A stretch of 36,298 nucleotides of DNA from a virus: positions 1-36,298 of the IMG/VR virus record IMGVR_UViG_3300024518_003729; one strand, written 5' to 3'. The position numbers were made by a program, and so were the translations under genes. The notes beneath the pieces are model-generated. The model was not told the DNA's origin and did no database searches. It saw nothing but the letters and a program-made list of their open reading frames with translations. Within the stretch, counting starts at the first letter, position 1, and every line of letters begins with the position of its first letter. Positions 15,723-24,719 of the stretch are shown piece after piece.

Positions 15723-16525
15723 TGGCATTGATCCCGGAAGCCATAGTAGAGGTTAGGATCGGGCCCCCCGGTGCGTTGGGGTTGCGCATTGCCAAGCTAT
15801 ATATTGATTTTGACGTTAAGCGCGTTGCGGGGAGTACTCCGAATAAAGCCAGTATCAGCATTTACAACTTGAGCGAAAACCACATACGGCAAATCGAGAG
15901 ACCTAGACAGGTTGTTCAATTGCTTGCGGGGGACGGTATAGCCGGTCAACTGTTTTTCGGTGATATCGCAAAGCGTGGGGTACTCACTAAGCAAAACGGA
16001 CCGGATCGGGTTACCACGATCAAGGGGGCCGATGGTAGGCTAATTTTTAGGGAGGGGGTCTTTAGTCGGAGCTACTCTCCGGGGGCTACTAGAGACCAGA
16101 TCATTACGGATATTTCAGCCGCGATCGGTGTAACTCGGGGCTTTACGGATCAACTTGAACCGGTGACTTTCCCTACCGGCTGGACCTTTAGCGGCAAGGC
16201 ACGAGACGCATTAACCGAGTTACTAGAACCGGATGGGGTGGGCTGGTCTATACAGGATGGGGCGCTTGAGCTTGTGAAGTTCGGGAACGCCAAGCCAGGG
16301 GGGGCGATCCTGATTAGTGCGGCAACCGGTATGCGAGGATTTCCCGAGCAAACCGACAAGGGCGTAACGGTTCGGACAAAGCTAGATCCCAGGGGTAAAC
16401 CCAACTCGGTGATTGTGCTGGATACCAAACGGTTGAAAGGGAACTACCGGGCCAAAGCAGTCAACCATAAGGGCAATAGTCGGCGCACCACCTGGGAGAC
16501 CGAATACAAGGGGGTACCAAGATGA
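15722..16525 (+). CDS. baseplate hub protein, gp27-like
   Basis: 267 residues. It begins with the VEVRIGPPGALGLRIAKLYIDFDVKR strands and NKASISIYNLSENHIRQIE, the pattern of hub proteins related to T4 gp27 and Mu gp44; GDIAKRGVLTKQNGPDRVTTIKGADG and GWSIQDGALELVKFG follow. Three copies form the ring that carries the spike. The overlap with the spike start (ATGA at 16522) and gene order fit. Confidence 0.75.
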   Translation: MALIPEAIVEVRIGPPGALGLRIAKLYIDFDVKRVAGSTPNKASISIYNLSENHIRQIERPRQVVQLLAGDGIAGQLFFGDIAKRGVLTKQNGPDRVTTIKGADGRLIFREGVFSRSYSPGATRDQIITDISAAIGVTRGFTDQLEPVTFPTGWTFSGKARDALTELLEPDGVGWSIQDGALELVKFGNAKPGGAILISAATGMRGFPEQTDKGVTVRTKLDPRGKPNSVIVLDTKRLKGNYRAKAVNHKGNSRRTTWETEYKGVPR

Positions 16526-17169
16526 GTGAACGCGATATTGTTGAGCCCACAATGCTTGATCTGCTTAGTGCGTCAAACGATGCGGGGGCCAGTAAGATCA
16601 ACGGGCCGATTCCTGGTAGCGTACAGTCCTACGATAAGACAAAGCAGATCGCGGACATTAAACCGGCTGTTCAAGTATGGCGAGACGGGACCTTTCATAG
16701 TCTCCCGATCCTTCGGGGGGTGCAAGTCGCTTTTCCGCAATCGGGGAACATTGCGATAACGTTTCCGCTCACCGTGGGGAGTTGGGGCGAAATCGTTGTT
16801 CAAGCGGCCGATATGAGCGAGTGGAAGGCTAACGGGGGTACTGATACCCCTGCCCGTACAAGGCGCCGATTTAGCCTCTCAGACGTCGTTTTCGTACCCG
16901 GTTTAAGAACGCTGAATAACCCCCTACCGGCTGGGGCGGTTGATGATGCGGCTTTAGTGCTTTGGGGCCCCTTGATTAAGTTGATTTCGAGTAGTGCGGC
17001 CAACGCGGTTGCCCTGGCTATAGAGGCGGACGCAAGGTTTGATGCTATCGAGCTTTTTTTAGCTGGGCATATGCACCCCACGGCCGCGCCGGGGGTACCT
17101 AGCGCCCCAACCGGTCCGGCGCCAAGCGGATCAAGCGTGGCGAGCACAAAGGTTTTGATTGATGAGTAG
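16522..17169 (+). CDS. baseplate spike protein, Gp138-like
   Basis: 215 residues. The N-terminal OB-like part shows the Gp138 pattern INGPIPGSVQSYDKTKQIADIKPAVQV and FPQSGNIAITFPLTVGSWGEIVV, then RRRFSLSDVVFVPGL. This membrane-piercing trimer sits below the hub. The C-terminus is short, ends in a Pro/Ser/Gly-rich tail with GHMHPTAAPG (possible metal-binding tip) and lacks a long beta helix. Confidence 0.8.
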   Translation: MSERDIVEPTMLDLLSASNDAGASKINGPIPGSVQSYDKTKQIADIKPAVQVWRDGTFHSLPILRGVQVAFPQSGNIAITFPLTVGSWGEIVVQAADMSEWKANGGTDTPARTRRRFSLSDVVFVPGLRTLNNPLPAGAVDDAALVLWGPLIKLISSSAANAVALAIEADARFDAIELFLAGHMHPTAAPGVPSAPTGPAPSGSSVASTKVLIDE

Positions 17170-17515
17170 AGATTTTCACCTGGACCAAGCAACGCACGAT
17201 CTGGTTATGGTCGGGGGTAACCCGGTTATGGCAGAAGGAGTCGACGAACTAAGGCAACGGGTCAAGGTGCGAGCCTTAACCCATCGGGGAGAGTGGCAAT
17301 TTGACCTTGCGGTAGGGATGCCATACCGCGAGCAAATAATGGTCAAGAATCCCGACCTAGCGATCGTCAAGGCTACCATTGCAGCCGAGCTTATTACCAT
17401 ACCGGACACTACGGGGATTATTGCTAATGAGGTTGATATTGATTCGGGGAGGAATTTGTCTAACCGGATCGATATGGATACAGTGTACGGGCCTACCGGT
17501 GAAATCGAGGTTTAG
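17162..17515 (+). CDS. baseplate wedge protein, gp25/W-like
   Basis: 117 residues. ATG 17162 is used; it lies inside the end of the spike gene. The core GVDELRQRVKVRALTHRGEWQFDLAVGMPY with the following NPDLAIVKATIAAEL is the gp25/W-like pattern of a wedge protein that initiates sheath assembly. Placed directly before the J-like gene, as in P2, Mu and Pam3. Confidence 0.78.
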   Translation: MSRDFHLDQATHDLVMVGGNPVMAEGVDELRQRVKVRALTHRGEWQFDLAVGMPYREQIMVKNPDLAIVKATIAAELITIPDTTGIIANEVDIDSGRNLSNRIDMDTVYGPTGEIEV

Positions 17516-17518
17516 CCA

Positions 17519-18691
17519 ATGGCAGGTTTAGACGCCAGCGGATTGACAGTCAAACGACTAGACGAAATCAGAACCGAGATCGGTGATGATATCCAGGCAA
17601 GCCCCGAGTTTGGGGTTGATACCAATATCGGGCCCGATAGCATCGTAGGCCAAGTAATCGAGGCGGTAGCCGTTCCCCTGGCGGATAATTGGGACCTTTT
17701 ACAGGTTATCTATGATAGCTGGGATCGCGATACGGCCGAGGGGGTACAGCTTGACAACCTGGTAGGGTTGACCGGTGTAGTGAGGGAACCCGCTAGCGCG
17801 TCAACTATCGAGCGCCTGGAATGGGCGGGAGTACCGGCAACGCTAGTACCGGCCGGAACGATCGCAAGGGTACCGGGAGGGGCGCAATTTGCCAGCGATG
17901 CGGACGCAACGATTGGGGGAGGCGGCACAGTCGAGGTAACCGCAACCGCAACGGCTACCGGGCCCCTTGAAGCGGCTATCGGTGCGGTTGATACAATCGT
18001 TACGGCGGTTGTCGGGTTGACCGGTGTAGACAACTTGACCGCGGCTATCCCTGGCACTGATATTGAGAACGATCCGGAACTTAGACTAAGGACCGAAGCG
18101 AGTTTTGCAATCGGCGGCCATGCAACCGATCAAGCCATTAGGGCAAGGCTTGAACAAATCGACGATATTCAGGCGGCCGTTGTGATCTCAAATCGAGCGC
18201 TTGCCACTGATAGCGAGGGGATCCCCGGTAAAGCTTTCCGAAGTGTGATTTGGCCCAGTGGGTTGCCTACCGTTAAGGAGCAAGAAATCGCGCTTGCGAT
18301 ATTTGACGAACAACCGGCCGGCATCTTCGCCGATGGTACCGAAGCGTTTACCGTTACGGATTCCAAGGGGTACTCTCAGCCGGTAGCGTTTAGCTATGCA
18401 ACCGGGGTTCTAATGTGGGTTGAAATAGACGTTACGGCCGGGAGTGGATATCAAGGCGATGCGGCCGTTGATGCGGCTATCCTGGCCTACGGGTTGACCC
18501 TTAGCATCGGGGATAATGGCAACCCTACGGATCTGGCCTGCTACGTTAACGATAATGTGAACGGGGTTGACCATATGGTGATTAGGATGCAACGGGACGC
18601 ACCCCCCGGGGGAGGGGACACGGTTCCGGTGGTTATCACGTTTACCGAGATCGCGCTTTTTGACTCCGCTCGCAATACGGTTACGAGCTAA
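17519..18691 (+). CDS. baseplate J-like protein
   Basis: 390 residues, usual for this family. It builds the wedge periphery that holds tail fibres. The classic parts are visible: LDEIRTEIGDDIQASPEFG, GPDSIVGQVIEAVAVPLADNWDLLQVIYDSWDRDTAEGVQLDNLVGLTGV, the Gly/Thr-rich barrel GTIARVPGGAQFASDADATI, and DPELRLRTEASFAIGGHATDQAIRARLEQI. The last base is shared with the next start (TAATG). Confidence 0.92.
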   Translation: MAGLDASGLTVKRLDEIRTEIGDDIQASPEFGVDTNIGPDSIVGQVIEAVAVPLADNWDLLQVIYDSWDRDTAEGVQLDNLVGLTGVVREPASASTIERLEWAGVPATLVPAGTIARVPGGAQFASDADATIGGGGTVEVTATATATGPLEAAIGAVDTIVTAVVGLTGVDNLTAAIPGTDIENDPELRLRTEASFAIGGHATDQAIRARLEQIDDIQAAVVISNRALATDSEGIPGKAFRSVIWPSGLPTVKEQEIALAIFDEQPAGIFADGTEAFTVTDSKGYSQPVAFSYATGVLMWVEIDVTAGSGYQGDAAVDAAILAYGLTLSIGDNGNPTDLACYVNDNVNGVDHMVIRMQRDAPPGGGDTVPVVITFTEIALFDSARNTVTS

Positions 18692-19248
18692 TGCCGCAAA
18701 TCACCGACCATATACAGCGCAGCCTTGATAATATGCTTAGCCAGTTTGACGACTCCCCGAAGCTTCGGGAGTTGGTTTCGATTCTGGTAAGTCAAGCGCA
18801 AGATCTCGAGGACACAACGATCGAAGTCCTAGACGAACGGTTACTAGATGTAGCCGAGGGGGTACAGTTAGACGCGATCGGTAAGCTGGTAGGAAGGGAT
18901 CGAATCGCTGGCGAAAGTGATGATGATTACCGGACCTTTATTAGGGTGGAGATTGAAGCGAACCGGGCCGATGGTAGGATTTATGTAATTTGTTCGGTGG
19001 GGTCGAAATTGGCCGGGGCACCTGTGATGTATACGCGGCGCGGGCAAGCGCATTACTCGGTGCAATGGGAAGTAGCCACACCGCAAACCGTGGCGTTCCT
19101 TCAAGAGGTTAACCGGGTTATGCGAAAGGTGCGGCCGGCTGGGGTAGGCCATGAGTTGATCGAAGGGGTATCCCCAGCGTTTAGGCTAGACGATCCGCTA
19201 GCGGGTTTGGACTTGGGCAAACCAGCCCGGAGAGTTGACGTATTATGA
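18691..19248 (+). CDS. baseplate wedge / tail protein I-like, DUF2612 family
   Basis: 185 residues. LLDVAEGVQLDAIGKLVGRDRIAGESDDDYRTFIRVEIEANRADG is the signature of the DUF2612 wedge protein that follows J in this type of phage; it links wedges to fibres. The C-terminus ends with FRLDDPLAGLDLGKPARRVDVL. Overlaps the fibre gene by ATGA. A TTAACCGGGTTA palindrome is inside (19109-19120). Confidence 0.85.
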   Translation: MPQITDHIQRSLDNMLSQFDDSPKLRELVSILVSQAQDLEDTTIEVLDERLLDVAEGVQLDAIGKLVGRDRIAGESDDDYRTFIRVEIEANRADGRIYVICSVGSKLAGAPVMYTRRGQAHYSVQWEVATPQTVAFLQEVNRVMRKVRPAGVGHELIEGVSPAFRLDDPLAGLDLGKPARRVDVL

Positions 19249-20981
19249 GCGAAACAGGCGGCAATAGACCGGATATTTCGGAACTTGATTGGAACACTGG
19301 GCCGGGGGCTAACCCGTCAACTCCCCCAACGGTTGGCAAAAAGCAAAGCGGTTGGGCGTTTCAAGACGAAGTACCGCACGATGAACTTAACTATAACTGG
19401 CAAGGGCAACGGGAAAACCTCGGCCACTTGCTAGCGCAGACCCCAAGGGAGTTTGACAACCTGTCCGAAGCGTTGCTCGTTTCGGCCGTTCCGCTCATTA
19501 CTCCCGGGGACGTTATTAGGGTGCGACAGTCCGACCCCTTGCGCGCCATGGGGGATCAACAATGGAACGTTTTAGGCGATGCGGGGGCCCTAACGGTTAC
19601 GGCGCTTGCAACCGATGGGGCGCGGGTCTATTACGGCCAAGCGGGCGGCCAAATCACAGCCGCCGATCCCGAAACCGGCGCAACCCTTTGGAAAGTTGTT
19701 ACCCAACCCGAGCAACCGCTAGTAATGGAATCGGACGGGAAGTTTTTGTACGTGGGTCGCCAGGTGGGGGGCGCGGCTGATTTCTATATCTACAACGCGT
19801 CAACTGGCGCCCTGGTTTGGAGCGTTGCAACGGTTGCCCCTCCTAGCCTCTTAGCCGTCAATGGGCAGTATTTCGCATACCGCCAAGCGACTCTAGGGGT
19901 AGTGCGAATCTACTCGACTCCAGGGGGCGCGCCGGTATTGATCGGGGATGTAGTTATCCCAGGTCAATTGAACGCGTATGACCTAGCTATGTCGGCCGAC
20001 TGGTTGATTTACACCGGGTTAAACTCTACGGATGATAGGCACGTAAGAGCGATCGACTTAGCGACGATTACCCCGGTTTGGGAAGTGTCCTACCCCAGCG
20101 TCAATGTCAACATACTAACGACTGGTTGCGTTACAGACGGGGATTTAGTCTACACTACCACCCAAGCCGAAAACTTGCATGACGGGACGCCTAGAAGCCT
20201 TTGGGCGTTTGAATTGCAGACCGGCCGCCTGGTATGGACAACCGATGTAAACGGGGCGGTTGATGCGCAAAACGTAGCGGTTGACGATCGCTACGTTTAC
20301 GCAACCGACACCAATAACGATTTGCTGGTTTGCGAGAAATTCAGCGGAAAGCCGATTCATAGGCAAGCCGATATTTATTTGCTAGCAGTTGACGGGATCA
20401 AGCTCTACGGGTCCGATGCGGTAGTCACCGGTAACAATGTACGGGCCCATTTTCGTAGTAGGCCAAGCGCCGAGTTTGCTCGGGTTGATGCGGGGGATAC
20501 GCAGCGGCGCCCCTTCCATAATTTGGCGGTTCCCATCGACGGGGAGCGACGAACGGCCCCCCGGGCCAGCTTGTATAGGAACCCAGATTTGAGTATGTAC
20601 AAGGAGGATCTAGCGGTAGCGAGTACTACCGCGGCTTTCCCTGCCACTACTCAGTTTATGAGTTTGGTAACCCCTGAGATCCCCTCGGGTGATTACCTCC
20701 TACACTTTTACTATCAGTTCGCAACCGAGCCCCCTGGCCCCCCGGGTTCGATTTTTGTTGCTATCGATCTAGATAACGCTGGGACCGGTCTCTATATATA
20801 CACACACGTCCAAGAGCCTACGGTTTCGCAACAACGGGAAACGGCAAGCGGGATCATTAGGCTTAGCCTAGGCGGCCAGCATACGATCGATCTAGACTTC
20901 GCTGAGAATATCGCCTTTGCCGGTAGCGTTACGATCTACGAAGCTCGGATGATTCTTGAAAGGATTGATACGGACAAATGA
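19245..20981 (+). CDS. tail fibre with PQQ-like beta-propeller
   Basis: 578 residues. The first 75 residues (ISELDWNTGPGANPSTPP, GWAFQDEVPHDELNYNW) are a fibre anchor of a type common at the N-terminus of phage tail fibres. Residues about 90-390 contain PQQ/WD-like blades, seen as DPETGATLWKV, NASTGALVWSV, DLATITPVWEV and ELQTGRLVWTT. The C-terminal 170 residues form a beta-rich domain (DYLLHFYYQFAT, GTGLYIYTHV, LGGQHTIDLDF) that may be the trimer tip or carbohydrate binder. I infer a receptor-binding role. Coupled to the next gene by ATGA. Confidence 0.75.
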   Translation: MSETGGNRPDISELDWNTGPGANPSTPPTVGKKQSGWAFQDEVPHDELNYNWQGQRENLGHLLAQTPREFDNLSEALLVSAVPLITPGDVIRVRQSDPLRAMGDQQWNVLGDAGALTVTALATDGARVYYGQAGGQITAADPETGATLWKVVTQPEQPLVMESDGKFLYVGRQVGGAADFYIYNASTGALVWSVATVAPPSLLAVNGQYFAYRQATLGVVRIYSTPGGAPVLIGDVVIPGQLNAYDLAMSADWLIYTGLNSTDDRHVRAIDLATITPVWEVSYPSVNVNILTTGCVTDGDLVYTTTQAENLHDGTPRSLWAFELQTGRLVWTTDVNGAVDAQNVAVDDRYVYATDTNNDLLVCEKFSGKPIHRQADIYLLAVDGIKLYGSDAVVTGNNVRAHFRSRPSAEFARVDAGDTQRRPFHNLAVPIDGERRTAPRASLYRNPDLSMYKEDLAVASTTAAFPATTQFMSLVTPEIPSGDYLLHFYYQFATEPPGPPGSIFVAIDLDNAGTGLYIYTHVQEPTVSQQRETASGIIRLSLGGQHTIDLDFAENIAFAGSVTIYEARMILERIDTDK

Positions 20982-21298
20982 GCGTTTATAAATACAGCGT
21001 ATCGGGTGATATTGCGTCCGGTAAATTGGACGTTTATACCCTACAGATCCAGATCGAATCGTCGGGGATCACTGTTACACCAAAGCACATTCGCAGGAAA
21101 GGCGACGATCTTTCGATCGTTTTTCCTGGCGACCTTTCGGCCGGAGATAAGACGTTGCTTGACAGTGTGGTTAGTAGCCATAGCGGAACGCCGCAAACGC
21201 GATCAAGCGTTATCGAGGTTAACGGGGTTAAATATCGGGCGGCCGATGTTAAGCCCGGGGCCGGCGGATTTACTATCACCTGGGAAGCGTTGCCATGA
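20978..21298 (+). CDS. hypothetical tail-associated protein
   Basis: 106 residues, mostly beta: a KLDVYTLQIQIESSGITVTPKHI stretch, KGDDLSIVFPGDLS, VNGVKYRAADVKPGAGGFTITWEALP. No family recognised. It is sandwiched with four-base overlaps between the two propeller genes, so it probably links, caps or helps fold a fibre. It contains the near-palindrome TTAACGGGGTTAA (21219-21231). Confidence 0.65.
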   Translation: MSVYKYSVSGDIASGKLDVYTLQIQIESSGITVTPKHIRRKGDDLSIVFPGDLSAGDKTLLDSVVSSHSGTPQTRSSVIEVNGVKYRAADVKPGAGGFTITWEALP

Positions 21299-23859
21299 GT
21301 ATTAAACGCATTGTTTACACAAGAACCGGGCGCCCAAATCCTGTTACATCTTTTGCGTATGCTTGGGATTCCCTACGCGGTAGGTTTGTTGTCTTCGGTG
21401 GGTTCGACTCATCCTTTACCGTGACAGGGGAAACATGGGAATACGATCCAGTAGAACACAAGTGGTATAGTTTTAGTATCGGCATAAGCCCCCCCGCTAG
21501 GCGATCTGCATCCATGGCCTTTGACTCGGCTCGTGGTGTCTGTGTAATGGTTGGGGGGCGCGATGCGGCCAGCGCGGTATTGGGTGACGCTTGGGAATGG
21601 GATGGGGTATCATGGGCACAGGTATTAGACTTGCCAGGGGGGGAGAAAAGAAACTCTGGCGGGCATGCGATGGCATATGACGCTAAGCGCGGAGTGTGCG
21701 TGTTAGTGGGCGGACTAGACGCCGCTTTCGCCATTACCGGGGACATATTCGAGTGGAACGGTGTTGCATGGGACGCACCCACCATTCCTGTTATTAAGCC
21801 TATTGACAGGGCAATACCGGTTGTAAGCTGGGATCCTAGGACGGCAAAACTGATTCTTAGTCATGGCTCGACCGGTTTCACCCTACCTGAGGTCTCTGAT
21901 ACTACCTGGCTTTGGGATGGGGCCCTATGGGAGCAAGTTGTATCCGTTGATACGCCCCCCGCACGGAGAAGGCACACACTTGTTTATTTAGGCCCTGGCT
22001 TAGGACACCTGCTGCACGGAGGACAGGGACCGGATGCACCGCCAAGCGGGGAATTTGTGGACGCATGGGTTCTTGGTCCTAACGGGTGGATGCAAAGCTT
22101 TGATTCTCCGTCAACACCACGATCTGATGGATCTGCCGTTTTTGCTAATAGTGTCGGCGCAGCAATTATGTATGGCGGGTTTATAATCGCAGACGCAACC
22201 GACAGGGTCGACGTTAGGGGAACATCCGGGTGGGCCGTCAAGGATGGGCCGGGACTTTCCTTTGACGATACCAAGATCGAATTAGACGGCGGTGCCCAAC
22301 TAGTAGCGCCGTTTGCAACCGACGATCCATCGGTTACGGATTCCGGCGGAGTCAATGCGGAGGGGCTTATTTCTGCTGGAATGATCGCTACGGTTGCCGA
22401 TCGGAATTGGAGCGATGCGGCCCCCGCAACCTCCCCAGCCGGTAGGGACGGATCGGCCTACGCTTACGATTATACTCGTGGGGTAGTAGTCTTATTTAGC
22501 GGTTTCACCGGGGCCGCACTACCAGCCGATACTTGGGAATTTAATGGCACGACTTGGGCGCAGGTTGTTACCGCTACGAATCCGCCCGGTTCTAGGGACG
22601 CCCAGTTGGTTTACGACGGCGCCAGGATCTTAATGTTCGGGGGGATGAGCGCCGCCGGTGTCATGTTCGGCGATACCTGGGAATACGATGGGGTAGATTG
22701 GGCGCTTCTGTCCCCCGCAGTGTCACCACCCGATCGGGCTTTTTTTCAGTCGAGCTTTGATTCTAGTCGCGGCAAGTGGGTAATTCATGGCGGCTTTAGA
22801 TACGAGCCATTTCCGACCAAGATCCCCTACACTAGTACATGGGAATTTGATGGCACGACTTGGGCAGAAGTCGCAACGGACGGCCCGGGCAATCGCATTA
22901 CCGCGGCAATGGCTTTTGACGTTCTATCTGGTAGGGTTGTTTTATTCGGGGGATCGCTTGCAGATATAACGCCAACTTCGCTATTTGCCGATACTTGGGA
23001 ATTTAATGGCACGACTTGGGCGCAGATTGTTACCGTTGGCCCGTCCGCTCGACTATCAGCAAGAATGGAATACTCGGCCCGGGAGAATCAAATAGTCCTG
23101 TTTGGCGGTAGCGATCCAGCCGGAATAGAACTAGGTGATACCTGGACCTTCTCCAATGGCCAATGGACAGAGGTAGAACCGGCGGCAAGCCCACCAAAGC
23201 GGCAATCCCACATTCTGATATATGACGGATTGCGAATCGTTGTATTTGGCGGAGTGGACGTTACCACGCGGCTTGGTGATACGTGGGTACTACCGGATAG
23301 CGATAGGTTGACCCATACGCTGGCCATTGACGGTCAACTTAAATGGTGGAATGGTGTATCGTGGGTTGACTCGGATGGTACCGCGGCGCAGTCAAATGTG
23401 ATTGCGGACTTGTCTGAGAATATGCCATCCCTTGATATCTCGGGGGGCGCTTTGGCGCAGTTGGTTTCCATCCTGAGATCCGGGGACGGTACTGTTACCC
23501 CGATCCTTCATCAAATAGATCTCGAGTTTGACTTTAGGGCAACCGAGACCCCTGGCCCCCGTGAGTGTATTGTCTATGGTTGGGTGAGATCACATGAAGG
23601 GGAACCGATCGCGGATGCGGCTGTTACAGCCAGGCCGAGCAACGGCGGTTACGAGCATGGCAACCACTGGGTAAGCGGCAACGCTCGACAAGCCCGAACG
23701 GATGCGGCCGGCTATTGGGAACTTTCACTAGTGGAAACCGAAACGGTAGGTCAAACGGTTGATTTTGTGATCTCAGCGTTGCTTGACTCGCCCAACTCCG
23801 GAACGGTTGCGGCCAAGATTATACCGAATATTAACCGGGTTGAATTTACGGACCTTTAG
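21295..23859 (+). CDS. double kelch-propeller tail fibre
   Basis: 854 residues. Kelch motifs (a GG pair, then DTWE-F-NGTTWAQV and PPAR) recur about twelve times: roughly six divergent ones in residues 15-312 and six better conserved ones in 382-668, separated by a linker of about 70 residues. This fits two six-bladed propellers in tandem. The C-terminal 100 residues (ECIVYGWVRSHEGEPIADAAVTA, ARTDAAGYWELSL) are a carboxypeptidase-regulatory/Ig-like domain. No anchor like that of the preceding fibre is seen, so it may attach through that protein. A receptor or glycan-binding role is inferred. Parts of the second propeller are near-identical at DNA level. Confidence 0.8.
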   Translation: MSIKRIVYTRTGRPNPVTSFAYAWDSLRGRFVVFGGFDSSFTVTGETWEYDPVEHKWYSFSIGISPPARRSASMAFDSARGVCVMVGGRDAASAVLGDAWEWDGVSWAQVLDLPGGEKRNSGGHAMAYDAKRGVCVLVGGLDAAFAITGDIFEWNGVAWDAPTIPVIKPIDRAIPVVSWDPRTAKLILSHGSTGFTLPEVSDTTWLWDGALWEQVVSVDTPPARRRHTLVYLGPGLGHLLHGGQGPDAPPSGEFVDAWVLGPNGWMQSFDSPSTPRSDGSAVFANSVGAAIMYGGFIIADATDRVDVRGTSGWAVKDGPGLSFDDTKIELDGGAQLVAPFATDDPSVTDSGGVNAEGLISAGMIATVADRNWSDAAPATSPAGRDGSAYAYDYTRGVVVLFSGFTGAALPADTWEFNGTTWAQVVTATNPPGSRDAQLVYDGARILMFGGMSAAGVMFGDTWEYDGVDWALLSPAVSPPDRAFFQSSFDSSRGKWVIHGGFRYEPFPTKIPYTSTWEFDGTTWAEVATDGPGNRITAAMAFDVLSGRVVLFGGSLADITPTSLFADTWEFNGTTWAQIVTVGPSARLSARMEYSARENQIVLFGGSDPAGIELGDTWTFSNGQWTEVEPAASPPKRQSHILIYDGLRIVVFGGVDVTTRLGDTWVLPDSDRLTHTLAIDGQLKWWNGVSWVDSDGTAAQSNVIADLSENMPSLDISGGALAQLVSILRSGDGTVTPILHQIDLEFDFRATETPGPRECIVYGWVRSHEGEPIADAAVTARPSNGGYEHGNHWVSGNARQARTDAAGYWELSLVETETVGQTVDFVISALLDSPNSGTVAAKIIPNINRVEFTDL
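22525..23035 (+). repeat. near-identical DNA repeats within the kelch gene
   Basis: A 49-base segment at 22525-22573 recurs at 22987-23035 with one difference (position 40 of the unit), 462 bases apart. A third, more diverged copy lies at about 22838-22868. They encode the DTWEFNGTTWAQ strand of three blades. Such DNA identity within a protein repeat points to recent blade duplication or gene conversion. Confidence 0.8.
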
Positions 23860-23867
23860 GGGGCGCC

Positions 23868-24062
23868 ATGAAATGGCAACAAACTCTGATTTTCCTGATT
23901 ACTTACCTGGTAGTGCCTACGCTGGCCGGGGCTGGGGCGCTACTTGAGCCCGCAATCGCTAAGTGGCTATTATTGGCCACTACGGTAGTCTCCGGGGCGG
24001 CTACAGCATGGGCAAGGCAATTGCCTAGTGTGAAGGGGGAAACGTCAAATGAGACCCATTAG
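23868..24062 (+). CDS. small two-helix membrane protein, candidate holin
   Basis: 64 residues with two hydrophobic helices (LIFLITYLVVPTLAGAGALL, about 7-26, and AKWLLLATTVVSGAATAW, about 31-48) and a polar tail. Size and position at the start of the lysis genes suggest a class II holin or related pore protein, but no specific family is recognised. ATG 23868 follows AGGGGGC. It overlaps the following lipoprotein gene. Confidence 0.6.
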   Translation: MKWQQTLIFLITYLVVPTLAGAGALLEPAIAKWLLLATTVVSGAATAWARQLPSVKGETSNETH

Positions 24063-24528
24063 AAGCGCTTTTCTAGCCCTGTTTCTGTGCATTGGGCTGT
24101 GCTCGTGTGGCTATAAGGGCTTAGTGGCCGGCTACTCGACGATCGTAACCGTCAAACAGGCCGGCAGCCATATCGAGGGTACACTAGCCAAGTGGCTAAG
24201 GGCCGAGACTGTCAAATGCGTTACGGCTATGGGCAGTCGGACCCCGGACGTTAAAAAGTGCTTAGAGCCCAAGGTCAAGATTGTGAAGGATTGGGGTAAG
24301 GCCAGGGCTGGCATCAATGCCGCGAATGAAGCGGCGTTTGCAGCCTTGAAGCTTTACCACGATATCCTTGACGGGAAAGCCAAGGGCAAGAAACCGGACT
24401 GGATCAAGGTCATAGCAAAGAGCGTCTGCGGGTTGCTTAAGGCGGCCGAGTCGCTAGAGGCTATCCTCCCCTCCATTGCGAAAGTCACCGAACCCCTTAA
24501 GGGGATCAAGGGGCTAGTGTGCCTATGA
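24049..24528 (+). CDS. predicted lipoprotein of the lysis cassette
   Basis: 159 residues. The N-terminus has a positively charged start, a hydrophobic core FLALFLCIGLC and a lipobox ending in LCSC, so it should be lipidated at Cys and anchored in a membrane. The mature part is helical and basic (KVKIVKDWGKARAGINAANEA, GKAKGKKPDWIKV), with additional Cys pairs. Position between candidate holin and endolysin makes an outer-membrane spanin-like role possible, but it is longer than usual o-spanins and I do not recognise the family. Confidence 0.6.
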   Translation: MRPIRSAFLALFLCIGLCSCGYKGLVAGYSTIVTVKQAGSHIEGTLAKWLRAETVKCVTAMGSRTPDVKKCLEPKVKIVKDWGKARAGINAANEAAFAALKLYHDILDGKAKGKKPDWIKVIAKSVCGLLKAAESLEAILPSIAKVTEPLKGIKGLVCL

Positions 24529-24719
24529 AACCCGAATCTATTACGCTGGCCGGTCTGATACTAGATGGGATCGGCACTATGGCGAAGATCCTAGCCAAGT
24601 TGATAAATGGAGGGGATCCTACCGAGCTAAGGAACCAACTCGAAACCGAGGGGGTTGTGATTAGTAGTGAGCCAACTGATACCGCTATCACCGAAGCGGA
24701 AAGCCACTATCCCGAATGA
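24525..24719 (+). CDS. small hypothetical protein in lysis region
   Basis: 64 residues, starting at ATG 24525 (ATGA overlap with the lipoprotein). The first half is amphipathic and moderately hydrophobic (SITLAGLILDGIGTMAKILAKL), the second acidic. It might associate with the membrane, but hydrophobicity is too low for a sure transmembrane call. Unknown function. Couples to the next gene by ATGA at its stop. Confidence 0.5.
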   Translation: MKPESITLAGLILDGIGTMAKILAKLINGGDPTELRNQLETEGVVISSEPTDTAITEAESHYPE

